Assembly (NCBI GenBank): GCA_030560485.1
Contig: JAKTTS010000009.1
Coordinates: 21,715 to 85,714, forward strand
Direction of reading: 5' to 3'
Length of the DNA: 64,000 nucleotides
DNA from: Ascoidea tarda (nom. inval.)
Taxonomy: Eukaryota > Ascomycota > Saccharomycetes > Ascoideales > Ascoideaceae
The translations under genes and the position numbers were made by a program. How positions within the stretch are numbered: the first letter of the stretch is position 1; each line of letters begins with the position of its first letter. The notes below the pieces were generated by a model. The model worked only from the letters and a program-made list of their open reading frames with translations, ran no database searches and had not been told where the DNA came from. Below, piece by piece: positions 54,085 through 63,866 of this stretch.

Positions 54085-56418
54085 TCACAAGAGGTGAGAA
54101 GTTGTATAAATAAGAGCTATTCCACCAAATATGACTAAACAAATATCAGAAAGTCTGGAAAGTCTGTCCTTTGCACAGGATTTATAATGAAGCATTGGAG
54201 GGTACATATAAACTAAAGGAATGCAAGCAAAACAACCAACCAATGAGACAAATCTATCCAAGTTATCAGCACCATAAATTGCGATAAGGGTGCACAGGAT
54301 AACGATTGAAAATCTAAACAAGTTTTTTAACCATTTAATTTTCCAATCAAATTTACCATGTAAATTTGGACCGAAAATATTGTTTTCCAAGATTTTAATA
54401 ACAGGAAACAATTGCAAAGGAGAAGATAATAAAATAGCTAAAGAGTAAAATAGCTGAATTAGATTGACAAAGATTGAATCTTGTGGTAAATTCAATATAA
54501 TTACAGTTAGGGTTTTTGAGCCATAAGTCATATAACATAATGAAGCAATTGAGATCATTAGAATTGAAATTGAGACAATGACTAGAAACATAACTTTTGG
54601 AAATTTTTCTGGTTGAGCCATTGATTCTTGAATTGGGATGATTAAACCAATCCCTTCAAAAGAAAAAATGGCTACACCTATGAATAAGGGCCAATCATTT
54701 GAATTGAAAAAAATAATATCGTTGGCTGGACCATTAAGAACTAAATGAAATGAAGTGTAATAAATAATGACGATCAAACCGAAAAAAATAAAAACGTTGG
54801 CAAATAATGCAGCTAAAGATAATTTTGTAATGTTTCTAATTAAAGATAATGGCATAAAGATTAGACATAGGATTGATAACATAAAAATGAATGAGACATC
54901 GAAATTAAGGATGTTTTTAATGAATGCAATCAAGTTGTTACTTGTGAATACCAAATAAGTAGCCACAAAGCCAATTTGAGATAAGACTATTGAAAATAAA
55001 ATGAGAAGTTTCATTTTATAGCCAAATAGGATTAAACCAATGTCACCAAAAGAGGAGACATTTGTAGCGGATTTAGTTTGAACTAGTAGGTAATAGCACC
55101 AATAAGAGTATAAACCAAAAAAGAATAAAACAATTGAAGAAAAAAGTAAGCCACCATTTAAAAAGGCCTTTGGTAGAAATAAGATACCGGTACCTATAAA
55201 TGCTTTAAATAATAGAAAGAAGGCCTTTAGCGGAGTTGCAGTTCCTTTTTGTTTATTAAAAGCTAAAGAAGTGATATTAGTGGAGGAAGATTCTGATAAA
55301 AGAGGAGTTTCTTCATCAATTGATTTTGGGGGCAATTTAATTGCACAAGTTTTAAAATCGTAATCTTCCAAATTTTCACCAGCAAAATGACCATAAATAG
55401 ACAAAAATTCCATGAAATTTCGAGTTAAAAAAGGAGGTAAAGTGATATCGTCATTACTGTTGTTTGTATTTGAAGTTAGTTTGGTTGATTTGAGATTATT
55501 ATGATTTGAATTATTTATAACTTTTTTGATAATAAATTCCCTTCTAAAACCACCAGGAACATTGATTGCGCTTGCAATGGATTGTCGTCTTTCGTTCAAG
55601 TTGAAAGAAGATCTTCTGGATAGTTTTATAGTTAAGTTATTGTCAGTGTCATTATTAGGCAAATTACTGTTATTAGTTAGGTTTATATTGGGAATATTTG
55701 AATTAGTTGAAATAAAAGAAACGTTATCTTTTGAGTTTGAATTTGCAAATTTGTATAAATCTCTTGTTATGTCACCACCTTGAAGAGTTATTGGATCAAT
55801 ATTTGGATTGCTTATAAGATGATTTTTAACGCTGTTTAATATTTCTAAATTTTCGTTTTGATTTTCTATGGTCAAGTTTTGTAGTTGGGAAGGTTGTTGA
55901 GGGGAATGATTATTTGAGTGAGACCAATTTGTGGAGGCGGTGAAGACTGAATTATTTGAGGAGATTGGGGGATCATGTTTAATTAAGGGTAGTTTCGAGT
56001 TACTGCTGTTATTATTGAGGTTATTATTCAAGTTATTGAGGTCGTCAAATGGGTTTGCGTTAGAATTTGGAATAGACACGGATCTTTTCATGAACAAATT
56101 TGACAAATTGTTGTTGCTGTTAGTATTGGTGGTATTATTTATTGATATGCTATTGTTTCTGTTTAGAAACGAGTGATTTAAAGAGTTGTAACTGCTATTT
56201 CTTAAATTCTTAAGATTCAAGTTTGAGCTGGAGTTGGGGTTGTAAAGATCATTAAGATGGTTATTCGAGGGAGAGTTTGCTAGCTTGAGAATGTTTTGGT
56301 GTCTGACAGGAGACCCAGCAACACCAGGGTCGCCAGCTACCAAGGACATTGGGTTGATATTTGATGAAAAGGAGGCATTTCTGTTATCTCGACCAAGGTA
56401 AGAGCTAGAGGGCATCAT
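54085..56418 (-). CDS. AVT3: vacuolar amino acid transporter, AVT3/AVT4 type
   Basis: 777 aa from the first ATG at 56418; the open frame extends to 56481 only via a TTG, through a Leu-rich leader. About 390 residues of Asn/Ser-rich cytosolic N-terminus include an FMEFLSIYGHFAGENLEDYD block typical of Avt3/Avt4. About 11 membrane segments of the AAAP family follow from residue 394 (KAFIGTGILFLPKAF) to the end, closing with DNLDRFVSLVGCFACIPLVY. These proteins export neutral amino acids from the vacuole to the cytosol. The choice between AVT3 and AVT4 is not resolved. One in-frame CTG codon (+ strand CAG at 54295-54297) falls in a late membrane segment. Confidence 0.92.
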   Translation of the reverse strand: MMPSSSYLGRDNRNASFSSNINPMSLVAGDPGVAGSPVRHQNILKLANSPSNNHLNDLYNPNSSSNLNLKNLRNSSYNSLNHSFLNRNNSISINNTTNTNSNNNLSNLFMKRSVSIPNSNANPFDDLNNLNNNLNNNSSNSKLPLIKHDPPISSNNSVFTASTNWSHSNNHSPQQPSQLQNLTIENQNENLEILNSVKNHLISNPNIDPITLQGGDITRDLYKFANSNSKDNVSFISTNSNIPNINLTNNSNLPNNDTDNNLTIKLSRRSSFNLNERRQSIASAINVPGGFRREFIIKKVINNSNHNNLKSTKLTSNTNNSNDDITLPPFLTRNFMEFLSIYGHFAGENLEDYDFKTCAIKLPPKSIDEETPLLSESSSTNITSLAFNKQKGTATPLKAFFLLFKAFIGTGILFLPKAFLNGGLLFSSIVLFFFGLYSYWCYYLLVQTKSATNVSSFGDIGLILFGYKMKLLILFSIVLSQIGFVATYLVFTSNNLIAFIKNILNFDVSFIFMLSILCLIFMPLSLIRNITKLSLAALFANVFIFFGLIVIIYYTSFHLVLNGPANDIIFFNSNDWPLFIGVAIFSFEGIGLIIPIQESMAQPEKFPKVMFLVIVSISILMISIASLCYMTYGSKTLTVIILNLPQDSIFVNLIQLFYSLAILLSSPLQLFPVIKILENNIFGPNLHGKFDWKIKWLKNLFRFSIVILCTLIAIYGADNLDRFVSLVGCFACIPLVYMYPPMLHYKSCAKDRLSRLSDICLVIFGGIALIYTTSHLL

Positions 56419-56912
56419 TAGCAGACAACAGAAGGCAGAGAGCAAGAGGGCAGAGAGCAAGAGGGCAGAGAAGAGAAGCAAAGGAAAAAAGCAGACAGAG
56501 AAAGAAAAAAAAGAAAAGAAGACAGCGTAGGAGAAGAAACTCAGAGGAAGGCAAACAACGAGAAGCTGGAGTATTTATACTTTTCGCCTGAGATGGATGC
56601 CCTCTCCTCACAACGAGTGTTATCTGCAGCCAGCAAATGGGCGCGTGATCTTATCGCAGGCGGCTCACTGCGTGATATGGTGTGCATGCGTGTGCAGCAG
56701 TGCGTTATAAGGCATTTACGTAATTGTACAGTGAACAGCGTTTTTCTCAGTGGGTTTTCCTCGGCGGGAAAGTCTTGTGCGAATGTGGTCAAAATAAGAG
56801 CGTGCGTGCCGCGGCGCTTGTGCGCCGGATCCACTGCGCTGGAACGCTCCTTTGTATTTACAGAATGGATGCTTCTGAAGTCAGAGCAGCTTGATGTGCA
56901 CAAATAGCTGCA
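56419..56912. promoter_or_regulatory. AVT promoter and NDUFAF3 3' flank
   Basis: 56430-56475 has a 15-bp-type GAGGGCAGAGAGCAA tandem repeat in the AVT leader. 56590-56890 is GC-rich with a CGGCGC-TTGT-GCGCCG hairpin near 56812. Open frames on both strands here are GC artefacts. Confidence 0.5.
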
Positions 56913-57527
56913 TTAGATGTTAGGTGGGAGAAGGAGAGCTCCTATCTGGTCTTTCCTCTCAGTTGAGAGTATGTCAAAGTTTTTGCAGGCATTCAACGTA
57001 CTGGTCACCTCGAGCTGGATGCCCAACTCCTTGAAGAAGTTCTTGTTGCTTTGATCCAACATTCTTGTTTTTTTCCCTAGTCCAATCACCAACAAGTCTG
57101 GTTTGGGGTGAATCAACCTGAATATGCTCAAAGATTTCTCATTGAACTTCAAAATAAAGTTATTGATGATTTCATAGTTATTCGACAAATCAACCTCAAA
57201 TGTTTCATTATTAAGTAGTATTGCACCAACAATTTTCTGTTTTTTATTAATCTCATTGTCTGTACTCTCAGGAATAACGTTTGTTGATCTGATGATTAGC
57301 CCATTTGTTAATAGAAACCCATTCGATAATACTGATTCCACTGAATTTTTTGGTCCAGTCAATCCGGCATAAATATCGAATTTTGATAGCGCAGTATCTC
57401 CTTCCTTTTGAGTTTTCAATCCACCCAAATAAACAGAACTATTCTTGCTATGAAATTCTCTTCTTAACCCTAAGTTACCATACTGTGCAAGTTTTCCGAC
57501 ACTTCTTAACCATCTGCTTGCTGCCAT
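56913..57527 (-). CDS. NDUFAF3: complex I assembly factor NDUFAF3 homologue (Mth938/DUF498 domain)
   Basis: 204 aa. A mitochondrial presequence (Arg/Ser-rich, about residues 1-28) is followed by an Mth938-like domain. Landmarks are FDIYAGLTGPKNSVESVLSNGFLLTNG, the central HPKPDLLVIGLGKK (the family signature with a P-D-L-L-x-I-G-x-G core), a variable LGIQLEVTSTLNACKNFDIL, and a late RxQIGALLLPP. In other organisms NDUFAF3 works with NDUFAF4 to assemble the Q module of complex I, which includes NDUFS7, also coded in this window. The match strengthens the case that this yeast has complex I. The start ATG at 57527 directly precedes the presequence. It is divergent from mL43 with 253 bp shared. 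Confidence 0.9.
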   Translation of the reverse strand: MAASRWLRSVGKLAQYGNLGLRREFHSKNSSVYLGGLKTQKEGDTALSKFDIYAGLTGPKNSVESVLSNGFLLTNGLIIRSTNVIPESTDNEINKKQKIVGAILLNNETFEVDLSNNYEIINNFILKFNEKSLSIFRLIHPKPDLLVIGLGKKTRMLDQSNKNFFKELGIQLEVTSTLNACKNFDILSTERKDQIGALLLPPNI

Positions 57528-57780
57528 TTTGATTCAGTCTGTTTTTCTTTCCTCACTATCCCATCACTTCTCCACTGAAATCTGCAAAATATCAAATCCG
57601 GATTTGTCTTGCGGATTTACCAGTCCGCATCACATGATTTTTTTTTTTTCATCTACGGAAATACCCAACTGAGGGAGGACATAATCAACCTGAATTATTT
57701 TGAATAAAATAAATATAGTGCATTTTGGGTTCATTTTCATAAAAAGTTATTCTTCAATATACGTCTAATATCTGTTAATA
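57528..57780. promoter_or_regulatory. bidirectional promoter NDUFAF3 / mL43
   Basis: 253 bp between two mitochondrial genes. It contains a perfect 14-bp palindrome, CAAATCCGGATTTG (57593-57606), and a T13 run near 57638. A shared regulator is possible. Confidence 0.5.
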
Positions 57781-58335
57781 ATGCCCGTCAAACCACTATC
57801 AGCAACATCCCTTTCCATGAATGGTTTGGGCACATTCATACTACCCGTATGTTTCCTCTCTTTTTTGCACTTTTCCGGCCTCTTTAAACTGTTATATTAA
57901 CATCATTAATCGTTTTTCTTTTCTATTATTCTTTTTTTCTTTTTGGTCTTATTTCATTTCATTTCATTATACTTGATACAGTGCAAAAGAATAGTTTTAC
58001 AATATTGTAACTGGAATGGTTCCGCCGAGGGAATGAGACAGTTCATTTTGAATGAATTAAAAGATTATGCTGCTTCAAATCCAAAAATCGAGTTCAACAT
58101 AATCAAAAAAACCGGCCATCCTGTCGTAAAAGGTTACTATCCTTACAACCAAGTTAAATCAATTTGTGTTAGGAATTTAAAACCCTTTGAAATCAAAAGA
58201 AAATTGGATTTAATCAAAAATAATTCATCTGCTCAATTATCTTCATACAAGAATAACGTCACAAGTAAAAACAAAAACCCAAGAGGTATTTGGAGTCCCT
58301 TTCATGTTCCACCCTCTCTAAGACACAAAATTTAA
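57781..58335 (+). CDS. MRPL51: mitochondrial large ribosomal subunit protein mL43 (MRPL51), two exons
   Basis: 139 aa after splicing. Exon 1 (57781-57846, 22 codons) ends GTFILP. The intron (57847-57981) starts GTATGT and ends ATACAG, with TATTAAC near 57893 as a likely branch site. Exon 2 (57982-58335) starts CKRIVLQYCNW. The join restores the family sequence (GxFxxPCRKIxLQxCNW) in frame, phase 0. The protein shows the thioredoxin-like mL43 core, including GSAEGMRQF, KTGHPVVKG, VRNL and a late RGIWSPFH. It is part of the mitoribosome large subunit. An unspliced reading from 57943 lacks the conserved N-terminus, so splicing is well supported. Confidence 0.93.
57847..57981 (+). other. spliceosomal intron in mL43
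   Basis: 135 bp, GTATGT donor, ATACAG acceptor, TATTAAC branch-site candidate, strong T-rich tract between. It is the only intron I could support in the window. Confidence 0.85.
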
Positions 58336-58826
58336 TCAAAATTCACCTAAATATCTACAAAAATCAATATCTTATTAGCTATTCATTTATTGTATCATCT
58401 TCTTTTGTAAATACTACATTTGTCTACATTTCTATCCAATTAGTACTCATAACTTAACTTTTTATATTCTATAAATCTGTAGACTTTAAAAACAATGAAA
58501 CGTAAATATAAACAAAAATTGAAATTTTATAAATTTATTAGCTTATAAATTTATAAAATTGTAGGATAGAAACGAAATCAATCAAAAACCAAAAATCAAA
58601 AAAAAAGAAAAAGACTGTAATGAACATTCAAGAAAGTGAATTTAAAATTCATAAAATATATAATCCAGCTATATATACCAACAATAAAAAACATGAAATT
58701 AATGAAAGGAAACAAACAAAAAACCAAATAAAAAATAAATAAAAAAAACAAAACGTATAGGATGATAATTGATATCATGTACAGAAAAATGTATTATACA
58801 AAAAAAAATGTAACCTTTTACAGTTT
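58336..58826. other. intergenic between convergent mL43 and SYT1-type gene
   Basis: AT-rich 3'-flank DNA with a TAAATTTAT inverted pair near 58527-58556. No gene. Confidence 0.6.
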
Positions 58827-61800
58827 TTATGTGATATTAATAATTGGAAAATTTGGGGTTGACTTATTATTATGGTTCAAATGAAATATTTTCTGACTGC
58901 TCGATTTTCGACTCAATAATGCTTTTTTTGCTGCAATTTTAAATGAGGTAGATTTTTGTGCAAAGAATTTTCTTCGAGGTCGATAATTTTCTGTATTCTT
59001 TTCCTTTGCCGGTTCTTTATTGAAAATCGGATCAGACTTTCTGCTATAATGAACACTTTTACTTTGAGATTTAGTTTCACTATTTTTGCTATTATTATCA
59101 ATTCCGATGGCTATACTGCCCTTAGTGATATTTTTTCCATTCTTATCACTATTTTCACTTATTTGAGCAGTATCATTGTTATATCCTGTCTTTTGAATAT
59201 TTTTGGCTTGGTTATCGCTATTAACGTAGTTCAAGTTGGGATTTACCTCTGTAGATGACTGAGAATTATCATATCCATGTTTATTTTCCTTTCCAAACAA
59301 GTTCTCAAGTCCTTTTGTTTTATTTTTATTGGGTGTATGGTTATTGCTATTGGTGACTTCAGATCCATGAGAAACTAAACTAAACGTAGACTTTAACGAT
59401 CTTAAAGAATAAAATGATCTTTTTGATGCTAATTTTCTCAATCCCCTACCATCATTATTTTTTGCTATTTCAACAATACTCGGAGGTGGAATTATTCTAT
59501 CAATATTATCGGCAGAAAGAAAATCACTTGACGACGATTTGGGGAGTGATATTTTCTGCTCCATCTCTTCCTCCACATAAGAATCATCAATTGAAATCGA
59601 AAAAAATTGTTTCAAATTCGGAGTTTTCATTTCTTCATCTTCTATGTTATAATTTTTCGCATCAATTTTTTTATGTGTGGGTGAAATTGTTAAAGTGTCC
59701 TTAGATTTATTTTCCTGGAAACTTGGGCTGTTAATCGGCGGTAATGCATCCAAATCATCATCTGAAAATATTGAAGTAACACTATCACTTCTAGATTTTT
59801 TCAAAGGAGCTTGATTAAGATATTCTAAGTAATGATCAATAATAAAGCAAAATTCCTCAAATTCAGAACTTTCAGACCCTTGTAGCAAATTTCCACTGCA
59901 ATAATTTATCAGTAATTCATCATTTCTTAAAATATCTTGGTAATGAACCTCATTTTCAATATAATATATAAAACTTTCAACTTTAAATTTTTCATACCAC
60001 AACGATTGCAAATATGACAGGTATACTTTATTTGAAAAATTTAATAACAAACTTTTTGTCTTTGTTTGTAAAGGTATTAAATTTTGAACAAAAAATAGGA
60101 TCTTGAAAAAACTAGATATTGTCTTTTGAATAACTTTAAACTCACTCTTTAGAACAATATATTTTTGATTAATTCCCATAATATCTAATGAAGTTATTTC
60201 ATAAATTTCGGCATTGTAACTTTCAGCGGAATTTTCAATGGAGTTTTCAACAGGATTTTCTAAGCTAGTCTGAGCAGTGGAACAACCCTCCAAAAATTTT
60301 GAGCAGTTAAGATATGTTTGAATATCAAATGGAGTGCAATCAGAGATACTTGATAAATGATTCAAACAATTAATCCAGCTCATCATAGTTTCAGTTGAGC
60401 TAGATTTTAATAATTCTCGAGAATCAATTGAATCCAATACTCTTTTATCCATCCAGGTTAAACAACTATCAAAATCATCATCAAGATTGTTAAATTCAGA
60501 ATCCAAACTAACATAAAAACTATTATCGGTTTCTTTGAGAGACGATCTGTAGGCAAAACATTTTCTCAACGGAATAGAGCAAATAAGGTTAGGGTTTGCA
60601 CTATGAGTGAAAATATTGTTAAATGAAAGATACGAATTAACTTCCAAAACTTTTAATTTTTCTTCCAATTCTGTAGGGTTATTGAAATTATTATCATAAA
60701 AATCATTTTCAAAGCATTCTAGTATTTCTTCAGTAAGATTGCTAATCCAGCTTAAATTTCTGAATAAATATAAACCAAAAGTTGTAACAATACAATATGA
60801 TTTTCTCCAGCCATTACTATTAGAGTGATTTTCATTTAAGTCTTCTTTAAAGTTTTTTCCACGAACTTTATTTTTCTTTCTGTTCTTGATTAAAGAATTT
60901 GATCTTGAGTGGTATAAAACACCAGCTTTTACAATACTAACATAATAATGTTTTTTAATAGTGGAAGGTTGTTCACTTAGAGAAGTTGAAGAGCCTTGAC
61001 TATTGATTAAAATATCATTTTTGAATTTAAAGGAAGAGCTTGCAGGAGATTTAATTGGTGGATTTTCATTTGAATTCTGATGATTAAAAACTTTTAAACC
61101 AAAATTAGAAGATAAATAAGGGGATATTAGGCAGTGTTTTGTAAATTTTAAGGCCAATTTATGAGATGATTTAGGGATAGAGTATTGGGATGATGAAAAT
61201 GTTGTCTTGGGGAAATGTTCACCATTATACTCCACTAAATTTTGAAAAATGTCTTCATATGAGTCACTGAGGTCGAACAGAGATAAATCTAGTTTCATGA
61301 AATCGAGATCTTTATATGTAGAAGAAGAATAAACCAATGAGTTTAAATTTGATACACTTGACCACCCGAAAGTTGAATTTCTTCTTTTTAATTGAGGACT
61401 TGGATTAGAAGATACTGATGGTAATGTGACAGTATATTTAGCGGAATCGAAAACTTCAGATATTGATTTGAAAGGGATTGCAGTTATATTGTCAAAAAAG
61501 TACTCGGCTAAATCTTTACAAAGCAAATTAAACAAGGGGTCTCTTTTCTTAAAATCTGAATTTTTTGATTTTTTTAATTTTCTTTTGCTATCATTTTTGA
61601 AATCATTAATAATGGCGAGATAATCCAGTTTTGTCATTTTAGTTTTATTATTTTTGTTAAAATGATCAGTATGAAGAACCACTAGAGAGAACAATAGAGT
61701 GTAAATTTCATCGATTGAGTTGAATAAGCATTTATCAGTTGTTTGAGTAATGAATTTTTGGTCTTTTATGCGTAGACTGATGACATTTTCAAAATGTTTT

Positions 61801-63866
61801 AATTTTAGGAAATATAGGTAGGTGGTAGAAATTGATTCTAAAACCATGTCAATTTTTTCAGTTTCGCCAGGTAGTTTATGAAAATATAGAAATTTTCTTA
61901 GAATTAAATCGACCGGTATTGAATATACTTTTGAGATCATTTCTTGGACCGATAAATTGCCTATAGTTGTGAATAGAAGGTAGGAATCTTTCAAATCGTC
62001 TTGGTGGTAGTAGCTATCGATATTTCTAGAGGCGATATCAAAGATTTTGGAGTCAATTAGGGAATGGTTGAAGGGGTTAATTTCTTGTTCCAAACCAATT
62101 TCATTATAAAACAAGTTGAAGAAAAAAACGTACAAGTAGTATAGTAGGCAATTTTTATAAAAGTTATGGTCAGTTCCATAGGAGTAATCTGAGAAATCGT
62201 AGCTTTTGGGAGAATTGATGATTAAGTCGTTTTTATTTTTCAAGGGAAAGGAGAATTTTGAAGATAGGATGTCTATAATTTCGTAGGAATAGCCACCTTC
62301 TAGTAGTTTAAGAATGTAGGATTTATAGTCATCATTTAAGTGAGGTTTAGGGACGTGGGATAGATTGAAGCTGTCTAGCAAGATTTTTTTTTTTTTCAAG
62401 CCTGAGTTTGAGGTATCATCAAGAGAAGATAGAGAAGTTGAGGTGGAGTTTGTGATTCTTTTATCGGAGAGAAGACTTGGATAGGATATAGTTGAATCAT
62501 TTGAGAATCTTGAAAGGAAGTTGGGAATTAGGCTATTTTTTCGATGAGGAGGGTTCAGAAGGGATAGTCTTGTTTCGTAGTCTAGGGAATGGGTTAGAGG
62601 GGTGTCATTGTCAAAAGCTACAGATCTTCTTTTGTAGGAGTGAATATCATTTTGGGAGGAGATTGAAGATAAAGAGCCGACAGTTTTGCTTCTCCTTCTG
62701 TTGAAGGAGGATATTTTTGAGTTGGCGATAGAATTGAGTTTTGTTGGAGAGGCTGAGTTGTTTCTCTTTTTGATGAAGAGAGAAGATATGTTGTTGTTGG
62801 TGGTGGTGGTGATTGAATTTTTGGAGGATATGGATAGGCTTTTTTTTCTTTTTATTAAAGAAGCTTTTCGTTCAAGAATGTCATCTGTAGATTGGGATAT
62901 AAAATTTGATAATGAGCGGTTAATATTTGCATTTGTATTTGTATTATGAGATGGTGAGATATTTGATTTTGAACGTAGGTTATTATCTGAGGCTTTTGTT
63001 GTTAAGGAGTGGTTGGAAGGAGAGTCAGTGGATAGGTCAGTAAAGAGAGAGGTTGTCTTTCGACGAAATTTTTTTAAAGGGAATATTAATGAGGATCTAT
63101 TTTTGGGTATAAGTAGAGTGGAGGACGAGGATGCTTTTGTGAGAGATATTCTTGAAGCTATAGACGAAGCAGGAGAGCTTTTGGTATTGGTATTGGTATT
63201 GGTGTTGGTGGTTGTGCTGTTGATGTTTGATATGTTTATATTGTCTTGAGGAGATTTAGGACTATACACTTCTATAGAAGGAATTTGGAAGGATGAGGAA
63301 TGAGAATTGGAAGTGATTAGCTGAAGATTTTGGTTTTTTGGTATGTTCAAGGACTCTAGTTTGTTGTAATTGAGAATATTTTTTTGGAATTTGTAGTTGT
63401 AGTTGGAGTCATTGGATAGGTAGTCGTCGTGGGATAGATAGTCGTCGTTACTTTTCAAGGCTAATAGACTTGAACCGCTATTGTGGTTATGATAAGTTGT
63501 ATAGGTATCGTTGTAATAAATATCGTTATTGTTGAAAAAAAACTGGGAGGAGGTGCTGTTTAAGTTGAGAATATCATTGTCGTTATTATCGTAGATTACA
63601 GTGGTATTAAAATCGTCAGAATTGTCATCATCGTCGTTGTTGTAAAAGTTATCATTGTCATTGTCATTGTCATTGTTATTGTTATTGTTATTGTTATTGT
63701 TAGTGTTAGTGTTAGTGTTAGTGTTATTGGTGGTATTATTATTATTGTTGTTGTAGTCGTTTATTGGGGTTGCTTTTGAGTCGTAGGTGATGGTGTTGTC
63801 TAGACTGAGCATATCGGAGATGTTGAAGTTTGAATTTTCTTGGTGAATATTGTCATTGTTGGACAT
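58827..63866 (-). CDS. SYT1: Sec7-PH Arf guanine-nucleotide exchange factor (SYT1-type)
   Basis: 1679 aa. A long Asn/Asp- and Ser-rich N-terminus (about 490 residues) precedes a Sec7 domain at about residues 500-790. That domain holds the catalytic Glu of the LPGETEKID loop (about residue 667) and the VVLHTDHFNKNNKTKMT motif. A split PH domain follows at about residues 970-1165 (VSIVKAGVLYHSR, GWRKSYCIVTTFGLYLF). The rest is helical and then Ser/Lys-rich. It should activate Arf/Arl-family GTPases, as yeast Syt1 does for Arl1 at the trans-Golgi; YEL1 is a shorter alternative. It is longer than Syt1 (1226 aa). Microsatellites (ATTGTT runs, 63650-63730) expand the N-terminus. Confidence 0.87.
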   Translation of the reverse strand: MSNNDNIHQENSNFNISDMLSLDNTITYDSKATPINDYNNNNNNTTNNTNTNTNTNNNNNNNNNNDNDNDNDNFYNNDDDDNSDDFNTTVIYDNNDNDILNLNSTSSQFFFNNNDIYYNDTYTTYHNHNSGSSLLALKSNDDYLSHDDYLSNDSNYNYKFQKNILNYNKLESLNIPKNQNLQLITSNSHSSSFQIPSIEVYSPKSPQDNINISNINSTTTNTNTNTNTKSSPASSIASRISLTKASSSSTLLIPKNRSSLIFPLKKFRRKTTSLFTDLSTDSPSNHSLTTKASDNNLRSKSNISPSHNTNTNANINRSLSNFISQSTDDILERKASLIKRKKSLSISSKNSITTTTNNNISSLFIKKRNNSASPTKLNSIANSKISSFNRRRSKTVGSLSSISSQNDIHSYKRRSVAFDNDTPLTHSLDYETRLSLLNPPHRKNSLIPNFLSRFSNDSTISYPSLLSDKRITNSTSTSLSSLDDTSNSGLKKKKILLDSFNLSHVPKPHLNDDYKSYILKLLEGGYSYEIIDILSSKFSFPLKNKNDLIINSPKSYDFSDYSYGTDHNFYKNCLLYYLYVFFFNLFYNEIGLEQEINPFNHSLIDSKIFDIASRNIDSYYHQDDLKDSYLLFTTIGNLSVQEMISKVYSIPVDLILRKFLYFHKLPGETEKIDMVLESISTTYLYFLKLKHFENVISLRIKDQKFITQTTDKCLFNSIDEIYTLLFSLVVLHTDHFNKNNKTKMTKLDYLAIINDFKNDSKRKLKKSKNSDFKKRDPLFNLLCKDLAEYFFDNITAIPFKSISEVFDSAKYTVTLPSVSSNPSPQLKRRNSTFGWSSVSNLNSLVYSSSTYKDLDFMKLDLSLFDLSDSYEDIFQNLVEYNGEHFPKTTFSSSQYSIPKSSHKLALKFTKHCLISPYLSSNFGLKVFNHQNSNENPPIKSPASSSFKFKNDILINSQGSSTSLSEQPSTIKKHYYVSIVKAGVLYHSRSNSLIKNRKKNKVRGKNFKEDLNENHSNSNGWRKSYCIVTTFGLYLFRNLSWISNLTEEILECFENDFYDNNFNNPTELEEKLKVLEVNSYLSFNNIFTHSANPNLICSIPLRKCFAYRSSLKETDNSFYVSLDSEFNNLDDDFDSCLTWMDKRVLDSIDSRELLKSSSTETMMSWINCLNHLSSISDCTPFDIQTYLNCSKFLEGCSTAQTSLENPVENSIENSAESYNAEIYEITSLDIMGINQKYIVLKSEFKVIQKTISSFFKILFFVQNLIPLQTKTKSLLLNFSNKVYLSYLQSLWYEKFKVESFIYYIENEVHYQDILRNDELLINYCSGNLLQGSESSEFEEFCFIIDHYLEYLNQAPLKKSRSDSVTSIFSDDDLDALPPINSPSFQENKSKDTLTISPTHKKIDAKNYNIEDEEMKTPNLKQFFSISIDDSYVEEEMEQKISLPKSSSSDFLSADNIDRIIPPPSIVEIAKNNDGRGLRKLASKRSFYSLRSLKSTFSLVSHGSEVTNSNNHTPNKNKTKGLENLFGKENKHGYDNSQSSTEVNPNLNYVNSDNQAKNIQKTGYNNDTAQISENSDKNGKNITKGSIAIGIDNNSKNSETKSQSKSVHYSRKSDPIFNKEPAKEKNTENYRPRRKFFAQKSTSFKIAAKKALLSRKSSSQKIFHLNHNNKSTPNFPIINIT

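Noticed and set aside
56541-56907. 104- to 120-codon frames in the AVT promoter
   Set aside because: Mutually antisense and without domains; they coincide with a GC island.
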